From contig OZ005607.1 in assembly GCA_963930655.1 (NCBI GenBank), positions 19,480,374 through 19,544,373 on the forward strand: 64,000 bases of DNA. The letters are read 5' to 3'. Positions within the stretch are counted from its first letter, which is position 1. Each line of letters begins with the position of its first letter. The translations under genes and the position numbers were made by a program. This stretch comes from Myrica gale (lineage: Eukaryota; Streptophyta; Magnoliopsida; Fagales; Myricaceae). Positions 11,567 to 25,410 of this stretch are shown here, one piece after another. The notes under the pieces were generated by a model. The model had not been told where the DNA came from. It searched no databases and saw only the letters and a program-made list of their open reading frames with translations.

Positions 11567-12748
11567 AACGCTAAAAGCATTTTACGTTCAAAAGACCCCC
11601 CCCCCCCAACACACAAACAGACAGACACCACCCCCAACACATACACAAGCAATCTAGGAATAGAGAGTGGAGCCTTTTTACATTGTCCTCTATATTAAGA
11701 TATTCTAAAACTAAAATAAAACGTTAACCAAATAATATATCGTGCAGAGTAAAAGAAAGAACCTCTCTTTGTGTGGGAACAAATTTCCATGGCATTCCGT
11801 CAGCCACATCAGCATTGAATTGCACCACAATCTCCCTGCAAGGTTAACAAGAGAAACTTATAAGGCAATAGCTGGAGAGAAACAAAACGTAAGTAGTTTG
11901 ATTATTGATCAAAGTCACTTTGATGACATTCTTCCAGATATCCATTGGATATCACTTGAATGTAGGAAGTAAAACATAAACACGCCATTCAAAATCCCAT
12001 TTCTAGTCAACAGAACCCCATCCAATGACATGACTTCCTGTAATCGTTGCATGGTTGAAGACTATGAAAAAATAGTGCACAGTTGGAAAAGGGGCTTTTC
12101 TAACAAATGCCAGTACCTCCTAACACTGCCTTTGGATTAAAGGAGGCACAGACACTTTATTGAGTGGGACGAAAAGATGGTAACTGTATACTTATAGAGT
12201 CAGACGACTCTCATGAATGACGGAGAAAAGCATAGTCCACTAAGTGGGACAAGACAGCCGAGGGCAGAGAGCTACCTTGGAAAATAATTACTACTTTCTC
12301 CAAGAAGATTGTTTTAAGTTAACAGAAACTTTTTTAGGTCGTTTTCCCTTCTCTCCTTTCAAACATCATTACTGTCTAGCAAATACTTGCTCAACATATA
12401 CCATGAAAAAACACAATCAAAAGAAGCAACTTTGCAAAACTCAAAAGAATCAAGCAACGAAAATAATTAAAGAACTGGTAGTGATGACCCCAATTAGCTC
12501 CTAATCATCATAAAGTATGGGAAGCTATGGCCATTCATATTTGAAACAAGAGAAGAGAAGAATGAGATTCATCTATGAAATAGAAATCAAACCTTGTAGT
12601 GACAGTTCCATCTTTAGCATGCCGAACTATCTTTTCTTCAACACTCTACAGATGGCAAGATCTTGTTGTAACAGATTAAAAGGAGGGAGGGTGGAGGAGA
12701 TGCTAAAACAGGCAAGGCAAAATGAAAATAGAACAAAGGTGAAGAAAT

Positions 12749-12920
12749 TTTTTGACAAGTCAATCAATCTTATTAAATAAAAAGAAAGTTGACAGTACAA
12801 GAGACTACACTGACAACAGTTAAAGCATACACACTAAAAAACTAAGAAAATCCGGAAAATCCACAAAAGGACAGCCTAAAACCAAATTAGCCCACAGAAA
12901 CAGAGATTGCAACAAAAAAA
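12749..12920 (-). mobile_element. 5'-truncated LINE stub (172 bp) with 10-bp target duplication
   Basis: The sequence matches the 3' end of the LINE at 6979 (shared words GTCAATC, CAGTACAAG, CCACAAAAGGACAGCC, TTAGCCCA). A short poly-T lies at the left edge. GTGAAGAAAT flanks both ends (12739-12748, 12921-12930). It lies in COX11 intron 2, 24 nt from the 5' splice site at 12944. Confidence 0.8.
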
Positions 12921-13794
12921 GTGAAGAAATAAACTCAATCACACCTCACGCCGCTGAACAGTGCCTCCATACCCAGTAGCTTGGCAGAACCTTCTGTACA
13001 GAGGAACAGCAGCATAACTACTTCCCACCATTGCAAAAATCAAAGCTGTAAGGTATAACAGTATCTTCCTTGATTTTTGTTCTCTGAAAGCTTGAGAAGA
13101 ATAGTGGCGGTGAGCATTGAACGAAGAACAAGACCTCCCGATATGCCCAGAAGCTAATGGTGACAATTGGCTACACTTATCAAAAGACCTCGTACTAAAT
13201 TTGCATCCTAACATCAAACCCCATATCATTATTAAACCCCCTCTGATATCCAGTATTACCTCTGATGAAGTTATAACTTGACCACCCTAAAGTGTCAGGA
13301 GTGCACCTGAACTAAGAAAAACTCATCTACATAATCCCAACAAAGGAGCTTTGATGGAGTGAGGAGAAAAATGAAAAACATTTATCACACTCTTATTATT
13401 TTAATTCCTTATATGGTTCCCTCAAAAATTTAGAAACATGAAATCGAAGAGCAAAACATCACAGCCTAACTCTGAAGTTGGAGAACGTGTATAATATGTC
13501 TTGACATAGCTTCTGGAAGGTGTATGCTTTTTATAGAGAGTTCACGAAATCTTACCCAAAAGAAAAGAAAAGAATAATGAATTCAACTAAGACTGTAATC
13601 CCAATTAGATTGAGTAGACACTTGTTCTTTTCTTTTTTAATACAAATCTCAAAATTTCTCGTGAATAATCTTCCAACTTTTTAGATCATGTATTTGTTTT
13701 ATCAAAAGAACTACCTGGATTCAGGATAAGAATGTTGTAAATTCTCAAGATAAGTGAAGAGATTGGTTCTTTTACAAAGCCTTGAAAATGACAT

Positions 13795-15594
13795 ATTCAC
13801 AGGATGTCCGTTGGCATCTGAAAAGACGCAGAAACACAAAACTTTGAATGAGAAATCAAAATGAATTAACTTGTACCGTATCTTTGAAAAAGTATAAAAA
13901 CCTATATGCACGTACGTTTAAAATGGATGCATATGCACATCTATTCCTTTCCCCGCTTCTTGCTTCATAGGACAACTGAACCAATAACTTTCCTTTTAAC
14001 CCCACCTCAAAATCAACGAAACAATTTCATTTGCTTAAGAAATCGGAATAGTGTTAAACCTCCGAGTTCAATGTGTGAAACAAGTATTAAAAAGTGCCTG
14101 TTTATTCTATAATTTTAATAAAAAGGGAGAGGGGAAAATGAATCCCCAGAGTTTAGGGTAGCTTTAAATTGAAACCTATGCTTCTAAATTGCTCCAATTG
14201 GAACCTAATCATTTGACAGGAACTTATAGTTTCCCCTTCTATTAGTCTCAGTTAATTTATACTGACGGAGAGCACATGAAACTCTAAATGAAACTCGTTA
14301 GACCCTTCATTTCCTAACTCACATCTTCAGTCATGCTACAATAACTCACATTTTCAGGTTTGAAGTAACCAACTTAACTCCAAAATAATGAAGAGAAATA
14401 AAATAAAAAATACATCCCCAACATAAACATTAACAAAGTCCAAAACTTCACCAATTTCCATGGTATTTCGGTCTCATCCACACCCGAGACCAGCCGGCCA
14501 TTCACAACTCCGCCAAAAACGGAATGACCCATTTCCCATACTTGATATAGTTGACCACATAAACCCCCAGCAATCACACCTTAAGAACCAAAATCCCAAA
14601 AATCTTAGGTAGTGGTTCTTGGACCTAGGCTTCTTCCCTTCCCAAGTACGGCCCTTTCAACCTCTATTCTGTTAGAATATCCTCTCAGCATCGTGTCTAA
14701 ACTCGAACTAGGCAATCCGATGGAGAAAATTCAGAAATTACCTTAATTTCTCTCAGGGTACAGAGCCTAGAGTCGCTAGTTCCTACGTTCGCCGAGCTCG
14801 CTGGAATATGATCTCAGGATGGGGTCTGGTAGGCGGGCGGCGCCGGTTGACAGAAGCCTCCGGAGTGAGAGTGTGCAAAGGCTTCGAGCATAGACGAAAG
14901 GATCAAGGAAGAACGGAGATAGAGGAGAGGGAAAGAAAACCATGGACTGTGTCAGGTTTTTCTATACCTAGAAAAAAAAGTGTCAAGTTTTTCTATTTCT
15001 TTTCATATAATTAATTATGCCGATTTTCTTTTTCTTTTTGGCCCTTGGCAAATGAGGGCTCTTCAACCCCAATGTAGGTGTTGATTATGGTCAAAATCGA
15101 CACCTACATCGGATAGACCGATTTTTAAATATTAGTCACCTACACCTAAATCGTTAAGTGTAATAGTCGGCCCTTAACAGTGGCGATTCCTGGTTTACCT
15201 GCATTTATATTTAGCCAAATTTTTTTAGCATTTTACGCACTTAGCCCAATGTATTTTTTTTCTTTTGTTCCATTAATCACATATCAATAAAATCTAAATT
15301 AATGAAATACAAAATCACATAAAAATTAACAATCAGAGCACTAAAATATCAATATGTATTTGCTGAAAAGAAATAAGAAAAAAACTTGTCAAAATCTCAA
15401 ACAGCAATGACGTACAGAGAGGGAGGGGAGAAGAACCTAAAAACTAGTTATGTCTAGTCTCCGATGCAAACAGAAATAATGTGGGCCTTCATTCCCTTCT
15501 TTGTCATTGAACGTGTCTCAATATTCTTCTTTTTAACACCCAAAAATCTGAAGTGAAAGTGGAACCCAACTTCAAATCATGGCCACCATATTAT
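13795..15594. other. upstream region of COX11; possible 5' leader exons
   Basis: A 3' splice site (TTTTCAG, at 13818-13820) abuts an ATG at 13817, which opens a six-codon upstream frame ending in TGA. A possible donor (AAG|GTAATTTC) near 14745 on the minus strand could end a leader exon. No other coding signal is supported. Short frames on either strand look like chance. Confidence 0.35.
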
Positions 15595-15836
15595 GAGGGC
15601 GGTTATTGTGTGAGTGAAGCTATTGTGTGAGTGTGTGAGTGGACGGTGAGATTAGAAGTTAAGAAATCTAACGGCTGACAAAATGTCACGTCAATTAATG
15701 AAATCGAGTCGGTTGCGCGGGTCGGGTTCATTTATTGACGTAGCATTTTGTCAGCCGTTAGATTTCTTAACTTCTAATCTCATCCGTCCACTCAGACACT
15801 CACACAATAGCTTCACTCACACAATAACTTTTGCCT
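15595..15836. mobile_element. foldback MITE, near-palindromic, with 8-bp direct repeats
   Basis: Two arms of roughly 100 bp are inverted copies of each other: GTTATTGTGTGAGTGAAGC onward on the left, and the same read backwards ending at 15828. A short loop near 15700-15735 separates them. CATATTAT occurs directly on both sides (15587-15594, 15837-15844). The arms differ at only a few bases, suggesting recent insertion. The family could be MULE- or hAT-related. Confidence 0.8.
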
Positions 15837-16599
15837 CATATTATTTACTAGTGGGGTGGAAGTACTTGGTTGGCAAGCGTAAGGAAGCCAAGTTTTCAAC
15901 TGGTTTTTATGCAGAAAACCTTAAAATCAATTAAATAGGGAGAAGAACTTCCAACTTCCTTCGAGTTATGCATAAATATAATTCTAAAAATGGAATAGGA
16001 CTAAACGATAAAACGAATAACTACTTCAAAAGAAACAAGATCCCCCATTTAGCTTATACTATAGAGTGCAGCCGCAATAAGAAGAAGAAAAAAACTAAAA
16101 CCCTAAAAATTCAATATCCAATTTTCCAATTCTACCAGATTAAGTAGTCTGGCAATTAAAGACTCTGGTATGCTCTGTCAAGAAGCGTCGCATGTACAGT
16201 CAGTTCATAGATGGAGAAATTCCAAATCGCAATATTGAATGAATCTTCTACAGCCATTAGTGACGGAGTAACAATCTACAACTTAGGTTTCAGTGTTGGA
16301 GGCAATACAATTGGTTCAGATATATAAACTTTAATCGTCTTTTGATGGTTTCTTTTCTCCTTTTGAGATTACTGAATTGAGAGAGAGAGATGCCACAAGA
16401 AGGAAGAAATTAACTGAGGGAATTGGGAAGAGGAGGGGAGAAGATGAGAGTACCTGTGGTGGTTGTGCCGCCTGTGCACAAGGAGTTTGAAGAGGGAGGG
16501 GAGAGAGGGAGAGAGAGAGAGAGGCAAACAACGTCGAAATGGGAAGAGGGGTCGAGTGTGGAAGAAGAAATGGGAGGGGGGACATCGTTTAATAAAAAA

Positions 16600-16786
16600 T
16601 AAAAAAATAAAACCCGATTTTATTGGTACCCGGGAACCCGGTGCTGGGTAACTCGGGAACCGGTAAAACCACTGGATTTTTCAACATATAGGCCACCGGC
16701 ACTAGCACCAATTTGGCCGAGTACCGAGAACTCAGTTTCGGTATCGATGGAACTGAATTTTATAGGTTGAGTTGAACAGCCCTACG
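16600..16786. mobile_element. hAT-like terminal fragment
   Basis: It ends in AACAGCCCTA and is rich in GGGAACCCGG/GGTACCCGGG words, like the right ends of the hAT elements at 892 and 3780. I found no matching left end or octamer duplication. Confidence 0.35.
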
Positions 16787-17962
16787 ACAAATAACTCCAC
16801 ATTAGTTACGGGGTAAGATCCAGTACAAGTAGGGTTAATACCCCTTTATTAGGGATATCCAAATCATCAAAGTCAATACTTTCCCTCTATTAAGCATTTG
16901 AGAACTAATGCACAACAACATACATCAATAAACAGATATGATAATCTTGGATGCCGGTAAACAAATGTAACAGATATGATATTCAATAAGTGCAATGTTT
17001 ATGAATAACAATGCTATGCACTCTTTCCTTTGGTTTAAGACATTCTCGGGGCCTGCTTTGTTCACCCTAGAGTCGGGTTGTGCGTCTCTCCTCTCTTTGT
17101 GGGACTTGTTCCGTGCTGCCTGCACCAGGACCCGATCTATTGGCATAAATACCCCGATAGGAGCCCACCCACTCCCTGTAGTGGGGGGTTGCATTCTCCC
17201 TGATGTGTCCAGTACCGTCACCTTTTTCTCGAGAATCACCTCGGTGGGTTCGGTTTTCTCTCTTATGATGTGTATGTATATGAATGCTCATACATTAAAT
17301 AAATGTAAGATTCAAACAGTCATATCATTAAATATCAAAGAATAGAATAAAAGTTTAAAAACTTAGGTGTAAAGCCACGTAACTATATTATTTCTTTAGT
17401 TTTTGTCTTTAATAAACTAATCAATGATCTTTTATTTTTCCTTAGGTCATCTCAGATTTTTATTTACTAATTTATGTCTTATACACTTTTTGGACCTCTA
17501 AGGCCCTATTGGTCTCTGATGGGCCAGACTTGTTATTTTGTAAAACTTCCTAGGTTCGTTTAGCAGTATTGGGCTTAAGGTCCATTTGAGAACCTTAATG
17601 GGCCTTGTGATTTGGACCCTTTAGACAACTTGGATTGGGCTCAAATTTTGTATTCCTTATCATTTTGTTATGCTCTACACAGCCATAAACCCATATTTTT
17701 TATTTAGATGTTTTTACCCCTTCGATTACGTAGAGATACCGAAACTGCCCTTAGGGACTCCCAGGGGCATTTTAAATCTTTCCTTACATTATTTTTCTCT
17801 AAAATTTTTAGGGCGAGATCCAATATGCCTAAAATACATATCTGGAAAATTTCATGCAAAAAATTACAAGTATTTCTATAGGCATTTTGGACAGTGCCCT
17901 ATTTTCTACACTTTGCAACACTAAACTTATTTGCATGTGATTTCCTTTGTTTATAATCATCA

Positions 17963-20900
17963 TGTCACGTCTTGTGCCCGTACTTACCTCATTGGCTCAC
18001 TTATAAAGATAGTATGCACATAAACGGGGATTACGGCACAAACTATTCCAAATAACCTTATCTGATTTACCTTGAAAAGCTCATCGGAAGTCTTATTTGA
18101 AAATAAGGTTGTGATTAAAACTAGTAAAACGTATTAAGGAAAAATCGTAGTTTAGGAAGGGACGGTAAATTAACTTGTATTAAGCGGTCTTCGAAGCATT
18201 TTATAGAATAAAACCTTTAGTATAAACGAAAGCTTAATAATATAAAGAAAGAATAAGAAATAGAGAAAGAAATAAATACTCGCCAGAAAGAATACCAGAT
18301 TTAATTACAAAGCAGGGTTTTCAATAATACGTCCCCTAGGGGACTACAAAAAGGCTAAGTACAAAAGTGAGAACTTTCTAAAGCTCGTCATGCCACTACA
18401 ACCGCGCTTTAACCGAGGAATAAATAGAAATAAAGAAAATGACAACTAGACTAGGGGTCAACTAAACCTCATCATCGGTATCAAAGGTGAGGTCTATGAT
18501 ACCGGCCTCGGGCCGGAGGAGTATAATCGAGTCTAAGGAACTCCGGTGATACATCAATCAAGCCGAAGTCCTCTAAACGGGGTAGTGGGAGGAAAGGTGG
18601 TTCCTTGAGGAACCAGTGGGGCTCATGCTCCACCAGTTACCTCATAAGCGTCTATAACCCAAGTTCGGACCTTCAGGACTAAGACGTACGGGTCGAGGTC
18701 CAAAGTCAGCTTGTTCTCGAACAACTTCATCTTCAATATCCACGGCGTCAGAAACAAGGATACAAAATATAAAACAGGGCGAGTCCTATTGACTTAGTAA
18801 GGTCGGGGAGGGGGGACATACTCATACATTGCAATTCATGCCTTAGAACGTAAAGTATCAGTGCATTAATGTCAGGCATACAAGACATGGAAATAATGTA
18901 AGGGATGTATGCAATGCAATTGAAATACTTTCACTCATCATATGGGTTCCTGATGTATTCCCGGTGTCTGCTCTGTTCACCCCCAGAGTCGGGTTGTGCG
19001 TCCCTCCTCTCCTCGTAACGCCTAGAAGGAGCACACTCACTCCCTATAGTGGGGGTTGTACTCTCCTCATGTGCCCGGTACCGTCGCTCTTCCTTCGGGA
19101 ATCACCTCACAGGCTTGGGGGTTCCTCACACTTGTTTTCACTCTTACGAAGTGAATGCAATCAATGCATGACTGCAATTCATGTACAATGTACACATCCA
19201 AAAATATCTCATGATATGATTGGAAAAACATAAGCTAATAAAGTGCTTGAAATTTTAATGCATGAATGGTAAAGATACAAGTAAATTTGTAATTGAATTT
19301 AATATACTCGACTGATTTATGTGACATATGGTTTTCAATTATTGGGCCTATTTTTCCTTAATTAAAGAATTAATAAACTTTATTCTTTTTAAGAGACTAC
19401 TTTAAGGAATTAAACATGAATTTAGTAATTAAAATTAATTTCGGCCCTAAGTCCCCAAATAAAGGCCTATTGGGCCTTTTTAGACTCTACTGGGCCTATC
19501 CCCAAAGTATTATAAGGTTTGGTGCTTATTTAAGGTTCATGGGCCTAAATTCCATGTAGGCCGCTAGATAGACTATGTGATTTGAGCCCCTAATTCTAAT
19601 ATGTTTGGACTCCAATTTGGGCCTCTCATCTATTTTCCTTGTTTTGTACATTTCTAGCGTTTTATGTGAAATGCCGAAACTACCCCTAGAGAGCTCCAGG
19701 GGCATTTTTGTCCTTTCCTAACCTCCGATTGAGCTAAATTTGTTGTGATGTGGTCCTAAGTACCTACACTACCTATATGGAAAGTTTCACATTAAAATTC
19801 TAAGGATCTCTTGGGTTCATTTTGAACAGTGGCCATTTTGCATGTTTAACCATAACTAATATTGTTGCATGTTAAACCATAACTAATATTGTTGCATGTT
19901 ATGGATCTTGCATATATTCTCTTTTCTTTCCGCTGCTAGTCAATGGCCTTTTTGTTCACTTTGAGCATCCTTAGGGCATTGTCATGACCCATTTCATCAA
20001 TCAATTCCATCTTTATATAATTTTTAAACATAACACATGAAATATGCTTCACAAGTCATAAAAATAGGCATGCAACATCATCCACCAACATCAAAGGCCA
20101 AACCGTGGCCCTCCCTTCCTCCAAATACAATATTTGGCCACTGATGTGACCTATAACACAACCAAATTTCTTCTTACACAAACAAATATTACATAGCACC
20201 ATATCCTTGCAAAATAGCCAAGGAAAACCTAATATTTTTTACATGCAAATGCACTTAGAACATAATCTCATGTTGAAAACTAGTCCTATGCATTTCCTTC
20301 TTGCATCTAATGTATGTGGCAAGATGTTCATCAAATCAGCAAGTAAAAACATACAAGAACATGATTTCCCAACGTAAAATGCAAGAAACTACCCTTTACA
20401 AAAGCACCAATGCCTAACCCTTACCTTGGTGATTTTCAGGTGACCTTAGGTGGAGTTGAAACTCTACTTCTCTTTTCTCTCATTCTTCTTCTCTTTTGGC
20501 CGACTACTCCCTCCTCTCTCTCAACTCACTTGGTCGGCAACATACACACCAAAAGACTCCATGTTGCACGGCTTGGTTGGTTTTTCATAAAACCAACCAA
20601 AGCCATCATTTGGTCCAAAGGAGCTGCAAGAAGCAAGCTCTTTGGATGGCCAATTTGGGCAGCAAAGGTAGGTGAAGCCAAATGGCACACTCCCCCCTTT
20701 TCTGGACAATCATTAGCTTCAAAAATAATCCTACACAATCTCACTCAATTCATGCCGATTGGCCTTGAATTTCATTGCATTGTGCATGCTAAATGGACAA
20801 GGAAATGAGACAAAATTCAATGGTTTAAAAGAGCTTGCAGTATGACCAGGCTTGTCCTCGGTCATCCCGGACATACAGACATGAGCCTGGAGATTAGCCG

Positions 20901-21051
20901 GACATACAGGCCTCTGCGTCTGTACTCCCGGTCATCCTGGGCATATAGGCCTCCACGTCACACTTCTTAAACCGTACACGTTCTTTAGTTGAAATTATAA
21001 CTATTGACATTAATTAACTTAACTAGTTAAAAATAAGGAGGGGGTATTACA
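17963..21051 (-). mobile_element. solo LTR, 3.1 kb, target duplication CATCA
   Basis: It begins TGTCACGTCTTG and ends GGGGGTATTACA. CATCA lies on both sides (17958-17962, 21052-21056). It resembles the host LTR in several blocks, e.g. GAGTCGGGTTGTGCGTC at about 18987 and 17073, and GCCGAAACTACCCCT at about 19672 against a similar block near 17739. There is no internal retroviral coding region, so it is a solo LTR. Confidence 0.8.
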
Positions 21052-21605
21052 CATCATAATCCATAGTTTAATATGTTTGCATACATTTTCAATTTATCTG
21101 GGCACACATACACGATCAGATAACATAATAGTAAAGAAGAAACCAAAATGGATAACTCATTCAATCAATGCATAAATAACCCTTGCATGTCATTTGTGGC
21201 TCTCATATGCATCAAATCTCAACTTTGAGCTCACAAAGCTCCCATTCAAGCCCCTGTCTTGCCTCTTTTCCCTTTTCAAGTAATCCTTTTCATTTATCCA
21301 TCATCAAAACTAAAAAAATGCATAAACATTAGTCACCATATGATATAAAAGGACACATGCAAGCATGTTAGGCTACCCCAAAGATCGCCAACCTGTGGCC
21401 TTCCCATCCTCCAAACACAAAGTATAGCCACTGACCGGGGCTCTCAAACTCAACATAACAAGCTTGTTCACTTCACTTGCATCTTATCACAACATGCATA
21501 CAATTTCTAAAAACATGCTAGATCTTCACATGCAATCATCTATATATACCTCATTATCTCTTGCTAAAAACTAAATCCAACATGATTTTCATCAAAACCA
21601 ACGTG

Positions 21606-24600
21606 TGTCACGCCCCGAACGCCATCCCGCAGAGACCGTGACAGCCGCGAGCAATCCCCAGGAAAGCTCCAGCGTTCGTACATTCATACTTACAGCGGAA
21701 AAATACAGAATCGGGAGAGAAACGAGCCAACTCATAGCATGATTAAGGTTCTCAATAAACTTGCATCTTAATACATACATAACATGTTTAACACTTTAAC
21801 AAGTGACAGATCTCATCAATCAAGCCACAACAACAAAACATAGAAATAATCTTTCTTCTAAATCAGGTAGTCCTCCTGACTTCCTTCACCTGAGGCATCT
21901 GGAATGACACAATTTTAAAAACGTGAGTAAAAAAGACTCAATAAGGGAAAAACATAACTTTCAAACATGCTCTTGACTTGGACTTGCTTAACATGGGAAA
22001 TTGTAATTCATGATGCACATGCATGTCAAGGGTATGCATATGCTCTTGCTTGTAGACATAAACTTGTTCTTGAAATTGGCCCCTGGCCCCTGAAAATATT
22101 TCCTTCATAACTTGTGGGCTATTTACGCTTCATTTAACCCCTGGAGTCCGGGTTGTGTGTTCCCATCGAAACCGTCTCCCTTACCCTTGGGGACTTTTCA
22201 TTTGGTCGAGGTAGCCCGTAGTTGCCCCAGGCCTGATGGCTAGACACGACCCTTGGAGGCCCACACCTTCTCATTGTCCTTCAGTGTGGTTTGCACAGCC
22301 TCTTAGGATTCATCCATCCTTCTCGCATTCGTCTTTCGGTATGGGTGTTCATCATGATGGTACGGTACCGACCAGAGCCCCTTGACTTAACTTATCTATC
22401 CATAAAACTTTTCATTCGACATTGCATAAAAATTCACTTTAGAAAAATCATGCAATGCTCATACCATGCCATGCTTGCTCGAAATATCATGCTTGTTCAT
22501 GAATCAATGCAGTGTGTCATTCCAGTTTTCATAAAAGTGTAAGTTTCTACTTACTATTTCCACTTACCTCGGTCTCCTTGATTATGAATAAAGGTACGAA
22601 GATCCCCTACAAGCGATTCAAACACCTCTTAGTGACTAAGAATTAAGTACATAATCATACAAGATAAATATTTGTATATTACTCGGTTTTTCCCAAAAAA
22701 TATATTTCTGAAAAATATTATATCATTCTCAAGGGTTTACATAGAAACTCTTATTAACCATTCTTACTTAGGATTCTAATTAGCAAGCTAATTGCTCTAT
22801 AATTAAATCCTAATCTTTCTTTTATTCCATACATTAAACTAGGTCTTTAAGTTCATCAATTACTAACCCTAATCATAATTAAACCTTGGCCATGCTCAAT
22901 TTCAAGTGTTCCTTGTCTACAATTTCTTCTCCAATAGTGATCTCATCCTCCATTTTCAGGTTCACAACCTAGGATCCACAAATTACAAAACAACTTCAAG
23001 ATCTAGTAAGACATCACATTCAGCCAACACCCATATTCATAGAATAATTAGGTTTTCCTTGGTTCTTTTGATTTGCATGCAAACTTCTACATTTCAAGAC
23101 TAACTTATATGCATATGTTTACTAAACTTACATATATCATGGTCATTCATCAAATCTATACTTAAACAAAGTTATACTTGAAGATCAAAGGCATACAAGG
23201 TTTGGCCAACACCAACCCACAACCTTTCATGCCAAAACTTGCAACATTTGCAACATGCATTCCTTTTGCATTTTCTAACATTCAAGTTCAAATCTCATGC
23301 TTATATGGTCAGATCTAACATCACAACACAACTTAGGGTTGGTTTTCTAAGCTCAAGATCTAGCAAAAACCAAAGCACAAACTCAAGATCCAACAAAGAG
23401 AAACATTCGACCAACAACAATATTTAGCACCAACAACCATATTTGGTCTTACCTTGATGATTGGACACAAGCCTTGCTAAAAGAAGATCATCTAGCATAA
23501 TAAAACATCTTAGGTCAGAAATTATAAAGAACTCAAGCCAAAACATCATGTGAAAATCAAGTCTACCTCTACCATCCACTAGTCACACGATTTTCACCAA
23601 AATCCTTCCTTAACCCTAACTTTCGGTTCCACCTTTAGGAATGGTTCCAAGGGCTGAGATTTGTGTCTTCAAGGTGCTAAGATAGAGGCTTTTGGTGGGG
23701 AAAAGAGAAGTGTTCAGCAGCTGAAGATTGCTTGAAGAAACAAGGAAAGACTTGCAACTTTGAAGTGATTTGGTTTCAAGAGAGTGAGCTAAGTTTCTAA
23801 CAAGGGAAGATGGCTAGGTGAAGAGAAATTCCAACCACCAAGAGAGAAGAAGTGAGTTGAACCAATGGGAAAATTCGGTCACCAAAGAAGAGAAACAAAC
23901 TAGAGCATAGAGAAGTGTTTTGGTTGCAAGAGGAAGGAAACAAGACTTAAGCCCAAAGAAAGGAGTTTCGGTCAAGAGAGAAAAAGAGAAAGAGAGTTGA
24001 ATGAGAGTGCTATTCGGCCAAGGCAATTGAGCATTTGAAATGTGAAGGAGTGGGGGGGGTAATTCGCAGAAGGCTAAATTGAATCTCACTTCAATTATGA
24101 CCAGGACAAGAGAGTTGAAAGTGACAAGAGGAAAAAAGGGGGGGTGAATTAGGTGGGGTGTGGCCGACCAATGCAAGGTCACTATCACCCTTTTCTCTCA
24201 CTTTCTCTCACCTCATCCCTTTGTCCCCTCAAGCCAAGCCTCCCATGTGAAGCTCCTTGCCCATTTCACTTCAATTGCTCTCTTTTTGGCTTAGCTTTCA
24301 CGTGAACATCACCATTTCATAGCTTTTCTCTTCTTTGTCTTGTCTTGTCAATTAAATGCTTATCTTATCTCTTCTTAACTCTTCACATGAACCACAACTT
24401 TAAGACTTTTCCCCCCTCCTTGCTCTTCACGTGAATGGCTTTATCTCTTGGTTTGATTCTTGCTTAGTTCACTTATGTTGTTCGGTTCCAACTCAACTAA
24501 CTTAGTTACTCTTGTCACACACATATGTATTCTAACTTATCTCCTATAAGCACTTTAGCTTATCTAGTTCAATCTCATAACTTATCAACTTATAAACATG

Positions 24601-25191
24601 ATAACCTATCTTAAAATAATTGCTCTAGTCTATCTCTAAGATAACCACAACAACCTATTATCTTAAAAGCTCTCTAGCTTATCACTATGATAAGCAAGTG
24701 TGCTTATCAATTAAATTCTCTTAAAGCTTATCATATATTTAGTAGCTTATCATATAATATTTCTAATGATAATTCAAAACTAATAATTAAGGCCACATAA
24801 TGATGATCAATGCTACCTATTAAAGACACAAAAATATTTAAATGCTTACATGAATTTCATGATTTTCTACTTAATTATTTTCGGCCATAATATATAAATC
24901 TCTCTTCATAATTTAATTTCATGGATTATGGGATATACTAAGCAAATGAAAAATATAAATCCATAAAAGAAACTTACCTACCAAGTTTCGGCTCTTAGGG
25001 AAAATAAAATTTAAACTTGCACTAAACTTCCACAATAAAAAGAAATTATCTAAAGGAAATTCTTGAAACGAAATTTCATAATAGTTAATGTACCTTAAGC
25101 TTAGGTCATACATTGGCAAAAATATGACCTCATAATTTAAATTAAAAGCTAATACATAGGAATTAACAAAAGAGATAAACGGGGTCTCACA
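21606..25191 (-). mobile_element. solo LTR, 3.6 kb, target duplication ACGTG
   Basis: It begins TGTCACGCCCCGAAC and ends CGGGGTCTCACA. ACGTG flanks both sides (21601-21605, 25192-25196). A variant of the shared internal block (GTCCGGGTTGTGTG) is at about 22147. No gag or pol sequence is inside. Confidence 0.8.
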
Positions 25192-25410
25192 ACGTGTATA
25201 GCATAAACTCCATGAAAACAACAACTAAAACAAAGCAACATGTCATATTTCTCAACACTAAGAACACAAGGCTATCCCTTACCTCAAGCTTTCTCTTTCT
25301 TCCTTTTTTCCTTTCCTTTTTTCTCCATCTTCTTTCTTCTTCTTCTTCTTCCTTTCTCTTCTTCTTCTTCTTCTCCTTCTTCCTCTTTGCCGACCTCTCT
25401 CCATTCTTCT

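Larger units (their letters stand above)
6979..11660 (-). mobile_element. L1-type non-LTR retrotransposon (LINE), near full length but decayed, in a COX11 intron
   Basis: In order on the minus strand it has a G-rich 5' leader, an ORF1 remnant, an AP endonuclease, a reverse transcriptase, a zf-RVT C-terminal domain and a 17-A tail (poly-T at 6979-6995). Frames are broken by several stops and shifts. The 5' end is approximate, and I could not find a convincing target duplication. Two shorter stubs in this window (12749-12920 and 39006-39197) share its 3' end, so the family has been active here more than once. Confidence 0.85.
6233..13794 (-). pseudogene. COX11: COX11 (cytochrome c oxidase copper chaperone, CtaG/Cox11 family), seven exons, probably inactivated
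   Basis: Cox11 delivers copper to the CuB site of COX1 from the mitochondrial inner membrane. Exons on the minus strand: 13715-13794, 12945-13242, 12593-12645, 11763-11835, 6864-6967, 6430-6510 and 6233-6334. All have GT/AG borders and, except one, matching phases; the model would encode about 263 aa. The first exons give an Arg/Ser-rich mitochondrial-type leader and one membrane span (LLYLTALIFAMVGSSYAAV). Next come the family motifs VPLYRRFCQATGYGG, EIVVQFNADVADGMPWKF, ESALAFYTAEN and LLPGEQIDMPVFFYIDPEF, ending SYTFFKVSEQ. The fifth exon is 104 nt where 105 is needed: VRV-KPGE has lost one base, so all downstream codons shift. The copper motif CFCF reads CFWF in exon 6. A 4.7-kb LINE fills the fourth intron. 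The leader reading frame stays open upstream of 13794, so the true start may lie in an earlier exon. Identity is secure; loss of function is inferred. Confidence 0.85.

Noticed and set aside
11032..11657. Plus-strand frames of 108-125 codons
   Set aside because: They are the complement of the LINE ORF1 remnant.
20410..20808. 132-codon frame on the plus strand
   Set aside because: It lies within a solo LTR and resembles no protein; the opposite strand is equally open.
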